A DNA stretch of 64,000 nucleotides from Paramacrobiotus metropolitanus. Its lineage: Eukaryota; Tardigrada; Eutardigrada; Parachela; Macrobiotidae. Location: contig NW_026570223.1 of the NCBI RefSeq assembly GCF_019649055.1, forward strand, positions 992,001 through 1,056,000, given 5' to 3'. Shown here in pieces: positions 34,401 through 46,405 of this stretch (position 1 is its first letter; the number at the start of each line of letters is the position of its first letter). The notes beneath the pieces are model-generated. The model had not been told where the DNA came from. It saw only the letters and a program-made list of their open reading frames with translations, and searched no databases. Both the position numbers and the translations under genes were made by a program.

Positions 34401-37400
34401 ATCAGGAAGCGGGATTACAATGTACAGAGTAGTTGATCGCAGAATAATGGCACATACGGAGGTACCACCTGTCCACCATGTGGCAGTTAGTGAAACTAAA
34501 CAGGGGCTCGACGCAAAAGAAATTTTTTTATGATGATTCTGTGATCGACGATCAACCCGGTTTACTTCGACTTCTCTGCTTGTTGTCTGAATGAATTTCT
34601 TGCATTACCAAGGTCTGTTCGCTCGTAACAGTGCCGCTTTCCATCCATACGTAATATTCAGTATTCATGCAGTCAAGTGCTGATAACTTGCAGAATTAAA
34701 CAAGAAACAGCAATTGCTACACGATCCAATCGACGCTAGCAGTTGAGCCAATAAACATATTTATCAAACTTCCAAAATAATTACGCATATGTACAATCAA
34801 ATTCCCCACATATTATATTAATTATCTGCACGTCTTATTAACAGTAAATAAGAAAACAAGTACTAAACTAACAATAAATAACATTTCTGCAGCGTTCAAT
34901 CACTCACCTCGGCCCGATCGAATCCGCCCTTACTCCCGATCGTACACGCATACGTCCCGGAATCGTTCATCCGTGCCGCCCCGATGAGCAAACTCCCGTT
35001 TTCCAGGACTTCCCAGCGTCCCTCGACAGTCTGATTGAACTCGTTAGTGCGGCTCCAGTGCACCACCGGCAGCGGATCCCCGGTGCCGTTGCAGTGCAGG
35101 ACCAGGGTGGTGCCGCTGACGACCGCAATGCGTTCCGCAGGCTTCACGGTGAAGACGGGCCGGGTGACCACGTCGATGCGGATGGTGGCGTTGAGGGATT
35201 CTGTGCGGGTACTGGCCGAGCACCGGTACGAGCCCTGGTCGGAGTACTGGACGCCCTCGAAGGACAGGGTGCCGTTGGGCAGGGGTTTGACATGCTGCGG
35301 GAAGGGTTTACCATCGTGTAGACCTGTAAAGAGAAGAAAATAATCATTATTAATCATGCTTAAAATATTTTTGAGCTGAAAACAAGTCAATGCGCAGTTG
35401 AGTCTGAGTTTGTACCGTACGGTACAAACTACGGTACAAACTCAGTGTTCCCCGGATGTGAAATACCGTAAATACGACACGACACAACTGATTGCAGCAA
35501 GCTGAATCGCTTCTGATTAGAAAAATTACTGTCCTTTAAAAATTATAGTAAGACAATAAATTACAACGATAACTACGACGGCTTGATTTTGTTGATTATG
35601 AATATGTGGCTGTCAGATCCTCACGTCGATGAAACCTGCCACTGCACTATGAAAACAACAGCCATTACCAGAATTATCAATATTTAATTCAGTTAAATTT
35701 ACCTTATTTTAGCATATTATTGAGCTTCGTTAAATAACGTTAATTCCGCCATCTAGGGTAGCGAATGCGCGGTATATGATTTCTTGACGAATTCAATCGC
35801 TTAAAACCGAAAATGCTTAATTATTTATGGCTCATGTTTAGTAACGGCATTACATCAAAAAGTACAAAACTAATGTAATTCTCAAAGTAATCCTGAATCC
35901 GATCCACAATCACTTTTTTCTCGTAAGCAGCAGTAAACCGTTTAATCAAGCAAAAATAATTACTAACGGTAATCAAGCAAGCAAAAAAAATAGCAAGAAC
36001 GTAACTTACTCCACTGAATGGTAACGGGATCGCGCGACTTGACCGCGCATACCACCTTCTCGTGTTCGTTGAGAATTAAATGCTGGTTCATCGGTGTGTT
36101 GAGAAACTTGAGTCGTTCGCGCACCTTCACAACGGCTGGCTCCGACAATACCGGCTCAAACCCGTTAGTCTTCACCTGGCAACGATACTGGCCGGCGTCA
36201 ATGTCGGCCACGGCGCGACTAACGGATAAAACACTGGATGTATCGCGAAACGTGACGCTCCAACGGTCTCCCATGGTGATGGGGATCGACTGGCGGGATC
36301 CGGCGGGGAAACGGTGCCAGGTGACGGCGGTCAGGGGCGGCGGGGAGCCTTTGTAGGAGCAGATTAACTGGAAGGAAGCGTCTTCATTCACCGTTACGTC
36401 GGACGGCTCCCGCGAAATAACCGGCGGCACTATAGCAATTAAAGAAAACATCCCTTGAACCACCGCAGAAAATTGTAAGCCAACTAGAAGTAATGCCAAT
36501 AGTTATCACGATAATTTGTACAACATATCCATATCGCTTTATAAGAAAATATACTGGAAAACAAAACTAGAATTTTGCTGGTACCATAAGAAAAATATTT
36601 CATATCGTTAGTTCAAACTGTATTCTTTTTCGACTAGCAATTCAATTACAGTGATTTATGAAGTCAGGATACGGACGATCGCATTCGCCGAATCCATGCT
36701 GACAGTACACTACAATAACTCCAGTACCACTGCATACATTTTGCTTATCGCTACATTACGGTAGTGTCGCAAAAACAACTTACCATAAAAAAGTCACAGT
36801 AGGCCATACTACTAAAGAAATAAGTACGAAAGCAGAGAACTTGATAAACAGATCGAAAGTAACGTTAAATAAGACAGTACAAGTACAAGTAGCGCTCGTA
36901 GTAATTTTCGGTTTTTGTTGGATTACGTGATCTGTCTGCGAGTTCAATCCAGCATCTACATACCCGTAACAATAAGGAAGACGGTGTAGTTTTCCACAGC
37001 AAACGGTGTACGAGCGGAGCACGTGTAGTTGCCGGCATGACTGGTCTGCACACCTTCAATCAGCCAGAACGGCCCAGCGGCCACCTGCACGCCCTTCCCG
37101 CTGGTCCATTCGACGGTGGGACGCGGGAATGCCTCCTTCATGCTGGCATTGCAGTACACCTCCAGCGTCGATCCCGACTTGGCGATGTAGCGGTTGTTGA
37201 CGGTCGGGCGGGGGAATAAATTCCCTCGCGATAACACCGGCAGATCTACAGATATCTTCACGTGAAACGAATGTAAAAACTAAAAATCAAGCGTCTTTGA
37301 ATTTGATTAGCAATATACGCAGCAAATTGCAGAACATAAATTTTAACCGTAAAACAGTATAAATTTATTTCAACTGTCCATAATCCATACAATGATACGC

Positions 37401-40400
37401 TACAAAGAAAAATGAAGAAAATTACAGTATTAGTAAGTACAGTACTTACAAATGTTCAATGAAAAAATATCCATCAAATTTGTCTCTATCAAGAGAAATA
37501 GTCCAAAATACAGGTAATTTGATTTCAAAAATTCAACAATAACAAAATGAGTCCATCAGATTCTGTCTTCATCAGGAGCAGTAATCAAAATTAATTTTTG
37601 CTTTCAAAATTTAAAATGATTAGAGCCAAAAAATTGAAAATAAAAATTTGAAAAATAATAAAAGGCGATTAGTTAAGTATTAGTATAAAAAAAGTAAAAA
37701 ATCCCAGTGCTTGGACTTACGCGCAACTTTGAGCCGCGTAGTGTACACTTGTCGCGTCCTGGTGTCCTTGTCATTCCGATATCCCGCACAGCGATAATAT
37801 CCCTCATCCTCCGGCTTAACTTTGGGGAGGAAGAGCGTGCCATTGGGATAGAGAGTCCGCCGTCCCGTGGAGTTCTTCAAGACATCATCGCTGCGGTGAT
37901 ACCATTCCACTTTGACGGCATCCTCGAAAACGCAGTCGAACTGTGCTGGAGCACCCAGTCGGACTGTCACGTCTTTTGGCAGCACCTGAATCCAGCAACA
38001 GATACGGGATAAGACTATCATAAGAGGATGTTGATAACTTGATATACCGTGCAACGAAAGTTTCAGTCTAAGAGCAGCATACTGCCGTCATGCTAACAAC
38101 GGTGCTACAGTGTGCAAACAAAGAACAATCCAAATTACCGCAATCTGGATTGCTCTTTGTTTGCAAACTGTAGCAATTTAACTGCGCACCACAAAGATTC
38201 ACCTCATAACCAAAGTGAAGAACTGGTCAGCAATCAGGCACGATAACAATTTCCTTTGGCTGATATTAATACTGTGACAAGAATATCACAAGAATAATCA
38301 ATAATGACATAAGATTTAAAAAATTAAAGTTTTAATCACTCAGATTTCAAAGTTTTACTTTTAAAATGGAAAAGTCAAAAGTTTTGAACTATAAAATTAC
38401 AAAAAATTATAAAAAACTTCACTATTCGTGACTGTCTATTCGACATGCGTAAGTGATGCGAATGCGAAAACTCAGGGCGTGCTGCTGGCGATAAATGTTT
38501 TTGATGCTGCCGGCGGAAATTAAAAATTCATGACGTCACTGAACGATTGTGATTGGCTAGCCTTTTTCGTCCCGTTTGGAATCATGTCTTGCTCGGCAGC
38601 ATGGCTCTGGCAAGCAGCTTGTGATGTTGCCAAAAACTTAAAATTTTGGCAACATCGTTTTGGGGTGTGGGGGGACGCTGGGGGTTGTTGCCGAACATGT
38701 CCGAAATTCAGATTGTGTTTGTGTCATTGCTCACCTACTACCGTCTTGCAATTACGAATATCGCCGTTTGAATTTTCAACTTTACCGTGCAGGTTCCTTT
38801 GGATTTTCTCATACGCACAGGGTTTTTTTAAGTAGAATTGCCTGCTTCTACAAAATTGAAGCTGCTTTGAAAAAGCTGGGCGTATATTGAATTAACGCTG
38901 CAACTTGAAATTTGCACTCAAACGGCAGCTTGTTTTCGCATTCCCGTCAGTACTGCGTTGCTGACTGCTGCATCATAAAATTAATATGCCAGCCGGAAGA
39001 ACGACTTCCGGACCGGAACTTCCGGTAGCCGCCATCCATGCGGCTGCCATAGCGACGCAAGTTACCTCTGACCGTCGCCTACCGGCAGTGCTAATTCAAT
39101 CCGGATGGATGAGTGACAGCCGAGACATATTTCGTAATCAGTTTGGCCAATTACCATGCTCCACCTCCACGAATTTTACGAAATATCACCACGATAATAT
39201 AGTAAATTTTGGCTTAATTTCCTGTCAGATAACCGGTAGCCCGGCACCACTAACCTTAATATTGGCGATATCATTTCCCTTGAGCGTCACCACATAATCC
39301 TCACTACTATCCACCTCCCCGAAGCCATTCTTCACCGTGCACGAGTACACCCCGTTATCGGCCACAGATAAACTGCGTATCACGAGCCGCTCCTCCTCCA
39401 TCGTCACCCGCTGCCCGTCCACGGCGATCTCCACATTATTCCGGTACCAGCGGTATCCCAGATTAATTCCCTGCGCCTGACACCGGAGATCCAATCCCCC
39501 CGCTACCCCCTCCACGGCCCGCACCGCCACACTGTAATCCAGCCATTCAATGTCCAGTTCCGCCAGTCGCGATGACCGGGAAAATCCCGAGGAGGCATTG
39601 CGTGCCGTACACTGATACTGCCCGGTATCCCGCAGCCGGTACACCGGGTCGATGATCAGCTGGGAGCCGTTCTGGTAGCGGCGTGTACTGTTCTCGATCA
39701 GGTAGTTATTGAAGGTCCAATGGAAGTCAATGTGCTCGTGCTCCGAGACATCACACGGGAGGATCAGCCGCTGACCCTCGATGACGCTGATGCGGGCTTC
39801 CGGTTCAGCTGTGAAGTAGAATGTATCCGAGGCGTCTACAGTCACAGCAGACAGGATCATGAGCGTGCATTAATTTGCCGTCAGTGTGCAGTTCGGAAGC
39901 GAACGATACATTATGGTATTGTGTGCAGGCTAATGGTGCTTGATCACGCTTCTGTTTGACTGTTTGGAAATAGTGGCAATAACCCGCTAGATGCTGTTTA
40001 CACAGACTCCTGCACACAGCATGACAGATGTGTTGCAAACGACATAAATGCTCCTTCCGGTGGAACACGGGCTAAACATCGTCATTATTCTAATTACCAA
40101 ATTAGTGCTCGCTCGTTATTTCTTCGACTCTGAATACCAGCATTACTTATTCCATCACGCAACCGATCTAGATGACAAATTATGAAAATATGTGGTACCA
40201 ATTAATAAATTTGTTGTACACTCAGAATACCTGCAGTTATGTTCTTGTAATACGCAAAACTAGTTTAATTTTTATGTACATTACTAACATTAGCATAGCA
40301 ATATTTTAGTGGAACTTACTTACTTACATATTCGACGGGCTGCCTACTCTGGCATTTTGATAATTTCATTAAGTGATTATGTAAATAAAACTCAAATAAC

Positions 40401-41786
40401 TCGGTTCAAAATTTACTGTACGAGTGCTTTTGATTTATCAAAAAACGACGCATTACGGTTTACCATGCAGTGACCGATAATTTGATTTCCAACAGAGGCT
40501 AAACCTTTGGTCATCTCTTCTATCGACCGACGGCAGACAATATTGTCTATAAAGCATAAATAAAGAAAAAACCGTTCGCTTTTTCCAGCAGCGGCAGGTT
40601 GCATCCAAGCTCATAATTTATGGTTTTATAAGGACTTGATTGACACTCAAAACTTCATCGTTTGTGGCATCAACCCGAATAGCCAGATCGAAACGTGACT
40701 GTGACGGAAAATGGAACGGATTTTAGCACAGCGAAGCCAGTGTGACTGTCTGTGCATAAGGCTCATAAAAACATTACCTTTTATTGCTCTCGTTAAGTTT
40801 CCCCAAATATATCATGCGGTATCACAGCTGATATTTTTATAGATTCGATTATACAGCCGATCAATCAGCGAAAATCAATTTACAGGGCACTTTATGCGTA
40901 TTTATGGGGAATCTTAATTCTCTTTAACGGAGATAAATGTAAGTCCATTCGAAAAATATTATAAGTAAATGATTTGAGTTAGTACATATACTACTGAGAG
41001 CAGAAACCAGTTACTATTTAGACCAGAAACAAAACTCAAAATAATTTCATTATCAGACACTTTTGCACGTTCGTAACTTGTGCTTTCGCTGATTACACAA
41101 GTTATGAATGTGCAAAGGAAAAACTACTCTGCACTTGCATAGAATTTCAATACGATAATTTAAATACAGCGATCGATAAGCATGCAAACTGTTAATTAAA
41201 CTGCTGTAGATTACTGTATCTATTGTACAATAATCTACAATAATTTCTCATTAGCCCGTTTGTGTTCTTGTATCACACTGAATATTCATTTGTTACATAA
41301 AAATTTAGAACTTTCAATTCAGCGAAGCAACATAATTTTTAACCCTATTTGTATACTGAGTCGCAGTAAAAATTCAGTGTGCACTCTGCCGTACTGATGA
41401 GTCCATACCACATTATAGACAAAACAAGTTTAAATCCAACGCTTAACAGCAATAATGTGCTTTTACGGGCTCAAAATTTTTAACATAGTAATGTTTCCAG
41501 ATTATCGCTGCAAAAATTAGTTTTTTCTAATATTCCACCATTCGACTGAGAGTTTTATAATTTTGTGGCCGAGGATTAAAGTGTCAACATTTGTTTGTTT
41601 AAAATAGCAGCTCCCGGCGGCGTTGATCACATTGATTTTCGTACAATCCATTGGCGTACAAAGCGCACAAGAAAATGCAAACACGGCCAAGTTGAATTGA
41701 GGGAAATAATCCAAATAAACCCACTTACCGACACATAACCGGGTAGCACTCCAAAATAAAATCAGCCAACACACTTGAGACAGCAT
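31446..41786 (-). CDS. PTK7: PTK7/Off-track-like receptor pseudokinase, seven Ig domains
   Basis: Nine exons: 41786-41729 (signal peptide MLSQVCWLILFWSATRLC), 39835-39255 (Ig1-2), 37985-37721 (Ig3), 37245-36964 (Ig4), 36429-36010 (Ig5 and start of Ig6), 35323-34908 (rest of Ig6, Ig7), 34214-33877 (TM ISITIACAVCYVLVVLVMVV and KRKRARK), 33274-32859 and 31963-31446 (kinase domain). Phases agree throughout and give 1,097 residues; human PTK7 has 1,070. The kinase keeps the glycine loop GRGHFGEV, a Lys in VMVKTV, HRDLATRN, LRWMPAEAV and SDVWSFGV. The DFG motif is replaced by KVSVMSI (about 31851-31862), the same place where vertebrate PTK7 has ALG. PTK7/Otk proteins act as Wnt and planar-polarity co-receptors without clear kinase activity; that role here is by homology. 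Introns hold two long hairpins. Confidence 0.92.
35405..35444. repeat. Compound palindrome in a PTK7 intron
   Basis: A perfect 24-base palindrome spans 35407-35430 (AGTTTGTACCGT then its complement). An extra TACGGTACAAACTCA at 35430-35444 can instead pair with TGAGTTTGTACCGTA at 35405-35419. Two competing hairpins are thus possible. It lies in the intron between the Ig5 and Ig7 exons. Confidence 0.7.
38104..38174. repeat. 28-bp-stem hairpin in a PTK7 intron
   Basis: Arms 38104-38131 and 38147-38174 pair over 28 bases with two mismatches around a 15-base loop. The total length of 71 bases and the stem size fit an animal precursor microRNA, though a short foldback element is equally possible. 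It lies between the Ig1-2 and Ig3 exons. Confidence 0.7.
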
Positions 41787-44700
41787 TTTTCGCCGACTCG
41801 GCTAAGCAAACAGATTGACCTGTTAAATGCCGCGACGCAGAATCTCCACATGCCACAACAAAATTCCAATCTCCTTCGAAACTGTACGGAAAGAACGTGG
41901 ATTTATTTTAGCACAATATATTCACATTCTCCATTTCATGATAATAACGCTTCCCCTAGTGTGTTCATCCGAGCAGAGCCGAGCGCATTAGGACGCAAAA
42001 TCGCAATCGGCGTTGCTCAACGTGGTCAGTTTGATGGCAGTAACGCAGCGCAAACGATGCGACGGAAAAGGAGGAAAAGATATAATACGGCTGCTTTCCC
42101 CTTTCCACAGGCCACTAATGCGCATTCATTTTCACATAACCCCGACGGACATCAATCAATTTTCCTCATGACGCTGGACAGCGGGGATTTCTCCTAATCA
42201 GGCTCTTTCGTGCTTTGTTCTGGTAATCTGAGCATACATTGGCGAATTGAATATGGCCAGAGTGAAAACGACGCAGCACCAGACAGAAAGAGAGAATGGT
42301 CAGATAATACGTACAAACATGGAAACCGGACCAGAGCGTACAAAAGCAGATAGAGAGAGCGGATATCAGCGCTCTCTGTGCAAACGCACCGACGGGCTGC
42401 GCTTATCTGTCAATACGGCCATTGGTTGCGGCTGTAAATTGTTTATAACTCCCGCCAACCGGCGACGCCCATGTCTGTCCTTATCGGCAGCACAAATACG
42501 GATAAGTGAGGAGAGAAACGGTGCTGGCCGGGCTGCTGCTTTAGCCTGCTTATGAATGGAGGAATGTATGTATTCTGTTTTCAATCATTTTGCGGGTAGC
42601 TTGTTATCTCGGCATTTCCAGTTTTGGGTTCTGTTTGTCCTCAAAGCGTGTGTACACATAAATTATATTAGGTGAGCTGAGGTGAACCAAGCATATCCTC
42701 AGCTGTACGCAAGTAAAGCGCAACATGCGGATATGTACTACTGTTCACGTCAAATTAAAAATTTTACCGGTGCGAGACAGCGCTACCTACACCCGTAATT
42801 ATTGGTAGTGGTATTAAAATTACATTTTATAAAATGTAGTTGTGTAATTACACAACTCCTCCGTTAATTTTCGCGTGTACAGAAAAATTATTCTCGCTAA
42901 CGTTTGTCATATTAATTCTATGCTTTCAGTTTACTACTACTAGCGGTATGCCGAAGTTCGAAAACGGTGCACAAAAAATGTAATTACTTTTATTGGTGAA
43001 CCAAATTTTCATTACCGATTTTCTAACTAAACAAACTAACAATAAGTTTGCCCAAGTCGATCTAAGCAGTTTAGGATCGAGGGCGGGTGATTCGGAGCGA
43101 ATAAGAAAACTTCAGATGTCTTTACATGCCGCCCGGCACATGCATAAACAATCCAAAAGTTTGAATGACAGCTAGTCCCCAAAAACAATAATGTGGACTG
43201 AAACATCAGACCAAACAATGGGTGGCTCATTAGCAGTCGCATCAATCATGTTTATGGCAGGTCTGCCTGGCGTTTCGGCTCAGATTTCCCTTTTCGCGAT
43301 TGAAACAACGAATCATACGCTATACTGGCACAATAGATCCAGTCAGGTGTGCTGTGTGCATATCTTTTTCGCATGCTACTTACTCTTCCGGTCTTCCCTA
43401 CCCGTAATATATACGGTTGGAAATGCCCTTTGGATGTAGTCAGGGGCGTGCCGAACCCGCCGAATACAGGCCCGTTCCCCAAACTTTAATAATTTGAGTC
43501 GAATTGATTGCAGATTGACAGTCATGTTCGCCAACGTAATCGGAGCCGGGAAAGCCGAGGACGAAACGTCAGGGACTCAGGAACGGCAATTATAAAAAGC
43601 GCAACAATATCTGATAGCACCTAGCTGGATGGTCTTCCGTCCCGCTCTTTTGCCATCCAGTATATTACTGTCATGCGACTCCCGCTCACCACGCAGACGC
43701 AGTTAAGCTTCAAAGAGGCCCCAGAAAGCAAAAACTATAATTTATTTGCGCTGTGCATGCTCGGGCACATCCCAATGTACACGCTGTGTGCGCTAGCTTA
43801 GTAACCCAATCAAATAACGAATTTAATTGAAATACAGCAGCTTATAAGAACTAAGAAGAGTTTTCAGACAATATCAAGACTATTAAATAGTCTTGATATT
43901 TTCATAAATTTTTTTTTTGTCTTTTTTTTGTCTTGTCTTGATATATAAAATTAAGACCATTGTAGTCCATACAGTGTGCCATATCTTCACCTTCATATTC
44001 ATTTGTATTCTTATCGTCCAAAACGCAACTAACTTTGTTTTTACGGACTTAGTCAACGCGTGGTCAGTTTTAGTCCAGCTTAGCCTTAAAAAATTTATTA
44101 TTTTCCGTAGGTTCGCACCCTGATGTGTTTGAAACCGCCTGTAGTAACAAAATAATTCAGTTTGTCTAAAGTGTAGAAAAACTTAAAAATATCCGTGTGT
44201 GGTCTGTGACCGTATTATGATCGAAGTGCTGCCATGACCCGGACCATCCGGCCAAGTGTTTCGTATGTCTTCTGAAAGTTACTGGTGTTTGCCACTTAGT
44301 TCCCGTTCATTTTACTACTTAAAACCGCCGCATCAAATACTCAGCAAAAATTCCGGGCGGGGATCCCTATGGGTCGACGCATGGCCATCGCGCGGGTTCG
44401 TGTAACGACACTTGCGCTGGATCTGAATCAAAGCCCACGGGTTGAGATATACTGTAAGTACATACATGCAATAAATTATTACTCGTAAACACCCGTGCCA
44501 CAGCCAACAGATACTCCTAACAAGAATTGCAGTACTATAGGTAACAAAAATTTGTAATAATCATTGCAAGTTTTCGCGCCTGTCGATTTCATGCGTATTG
44601 CAATTGTGATCCAGAAGTCGGCAGACCACCTGTCACCACCCCTTTAAATCACTAAACCCTTCGTATTTGCTTTGTAACATCACAATTTTTATTACTTATG

Positions 44701-44945
44701 AGGAATAGTATTATTATGACCTTAAATAAAAGTACCAACAGTACTATTTAACACAGCAACAAAGTAAGTAATAAGCGCTCCATATACTGTCCGTACTGTG
44801 CCACATAGCAACCAAAAGTTTTGGTTGAAGCGCATTGCTTGTCTTTAAGCAAAATAATCATCAATAAAATTTTACTGTACAATCTTGTGTTAGTCCGCTG
44901 CAAGTCCGATAAATTTGCTACATCATCTCCCTATTTGCCACAATC
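41787..44945. other. Intergenic, no gene recognised
   Basis: About 3.2 kb upstream of the PTK7-like gene. Part is less AT-rich (41900-42560) and could hold promoter or 5' untranslated exons of that gene. Open frames 41775-42197 and 42247-42555 have no domains or signal peptide. A palindrome is at 43870-43900. Confidence 0.45.
43870..43900. repeat. 15-bp-arm palindrome with 1-base centre
   Basis: AATATCAAGACTATT, one A, then the perfect reverse complement AATAGTCTTGATATT. A further cttgatat follows at about 43935. It is intergenic; the role is unknown. Confidence 0.65.
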
Positions 44946-45404
44946 ATGCAGCACTACGTCCTGGTGAGCGGCGTCTGCGCCGTGTTAGCCTTGCTGACCA
45001 CGGCATCCGCCCAGATGTATGGCTGGGGCGACGATCAGGACGACGAGTGGGACAGTATATATTACGCCCAGCAGTACGCCGATGCCCCGTATGCCATGCG
45101 TCAACAATTTCTACGGCAAATGGGCGATATGTGGGACAACCTGGAACAGCAGCTAATCCCCCACCCGATGACCCTGGAGGAGAAGCTGTATAATCTGGAT
45201 CTGATGCGGCAGACGGGCATGGCCACCACCGGAGTGATGAACGATAATGAATTCTTTTTCCGCCTGAAGCCTTATATTAAAACCGCGGCGACCTTGACCC
45301 CGCTCGGACCCACCGCGCCCTCCGTTACGGCTGCTCCTGGGGTGGTGCCGGGCGGCGCGGGAGGCGCTGGTGGAGCTGGAACGGGACCTGGTCTTCCCGT
45401 TTAA
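44946..45404 (+). CDS. Small secreted protein of unknown function
   Basis: A single-exon frame of 152 residues; I do not recognise the family. Residues 1-22 are a clear signal peptide (VSGVCAVLALLTTASA), followed by an acidic, aromatic stretch (GWGDDQDDEWDSIYY), a helical-looking middle (RQQFLRQMGDMWDNLEQQL, LEEKLYNLDLMRQTGM), and a Pro/Thr/Val then Gly/Ala-rich tail (VVPGGAGGAGGAG). There is no cysteine, so it is not a disulfide-stabilised peptide. The frame has strong GC-rich coding bias compared with the AT-rich flanks, which supports a real gene. An AATAAA at 45623 would give a 3' region of about 220 bases. It could be a cuticle or matrix component or a neuropeptide-like product; neither is shown. 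Confidence 0.75.
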   Translation: MQHYVLVSGVCAVLALLTTASAQMYGWGDDQDDEWDSIYYAQQYADAPYAMRQQFLRQMGDMWDNLEQQLIPHPMTLEEKLYNLDLMRQTGMATTGVMNDNEFFFRLKPYIKTAATLTPLGPTAPSVTAAPGVVPGGAGGAGGAGTGPGLPV

Positions 45405-46405
45405 ACTGACCATATGCTGCGATATAGAGGAAAAGCATGTAGGTCTCTATACCATGCCAAAGTTGCCGATGATTTCGTGAGGAATTGACCTTATGGTATG
45501 CATCTTAATTATAACATCGCGATTCGTTGACCTTGCTGATATATTCATAAACAGTTTGAATACTAGAACTCTTCTGTTTTAACTCAACTGCGTTTGTCAT
45601 ACATGTCCAGAATTTGTTCTGCAATAAAATGCAATTCAATGACCATCTGATTTGCACTACGTACAGAAATATAAGTAAATTACGCACTTGCAGAAATAAT
45701 GCCATTAACAGGTAACGAATAGCAAAACAGTAGTTCATTCTACGTTAACATATACTTGCCGAGTTGCCGCTGTCAGTTGCGGTTATTACTGCGAAGTCAA
45801 ATTTCGTTTTAATTAATAACTGAAAATAAATACTTAGGCTCGTGCGCACACGAACGTAGCTCATAATTTTAAAGCACACAAGACAATGGCTGTTGCAAGC
45901 TCACGGTGTATACGAAGCTGTAATACGTACCTTATCAATTAATGCCGGTAATTAAGTAATCTACTGTTGTGCAAAAATACGTCTATTATGGGCAGTCGTA
46001 AATTTTCTTTCCTACATGTTGCACCGCCTAGTACCTGTCTAGTTCCAAGCTTATCGAAATTAAGGTGACAAAAGAAAAGACATAAAATGCACATAAAAAT
46101 TGATATCATGGCGTTTCGTGCCATGCGAGTGGCATGAAGGAACACAACTCTAAGCGCATTTTCAGAATTATAACTGTCCTAAGAATTTTTGCCACATATT
46201 TGTTGGAAAATTTACTCGTACATGTTGAGACTGACACTTACATCCCACAGCAGTATTTCTGCGTCTTTCATTTTAAATAACCTTTTGTCTCAGTTTTTGA
46301 AAAGTATCTACGAAAACGTCTAGCTGCCCGAGCATAATGGTTTATTCAGTGCGTTTGTAACCTTTACCGGCTGTTGAATTTTGTTATCACTTATCGCCAC
46401 CGAAA
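45405..46405. other. Spacer with 3' region of the small secreted gene
   Basis: AATAAA at 45623-45628 is a likely poly(A) signal. The rest, up to the signal-peptide exon of the lectin-like gene, is AT-rich with no gene seen. Confidence 0.5.

Noticed and set aside
35058-35343. Plus-strand frames over the PTK7 Ig6-7 exon
   Set aside because: They are antisense shadows of Ig-domain coding sequence with clear Cys and Trp spacing on the minus strand.
41775-42197. 140-codon frame overlapping the PTK7 start codon in antisense
   Set aside because: No domain or signal peptide; it lies in likely promoter or leader sequence of the PTK7-like gene.
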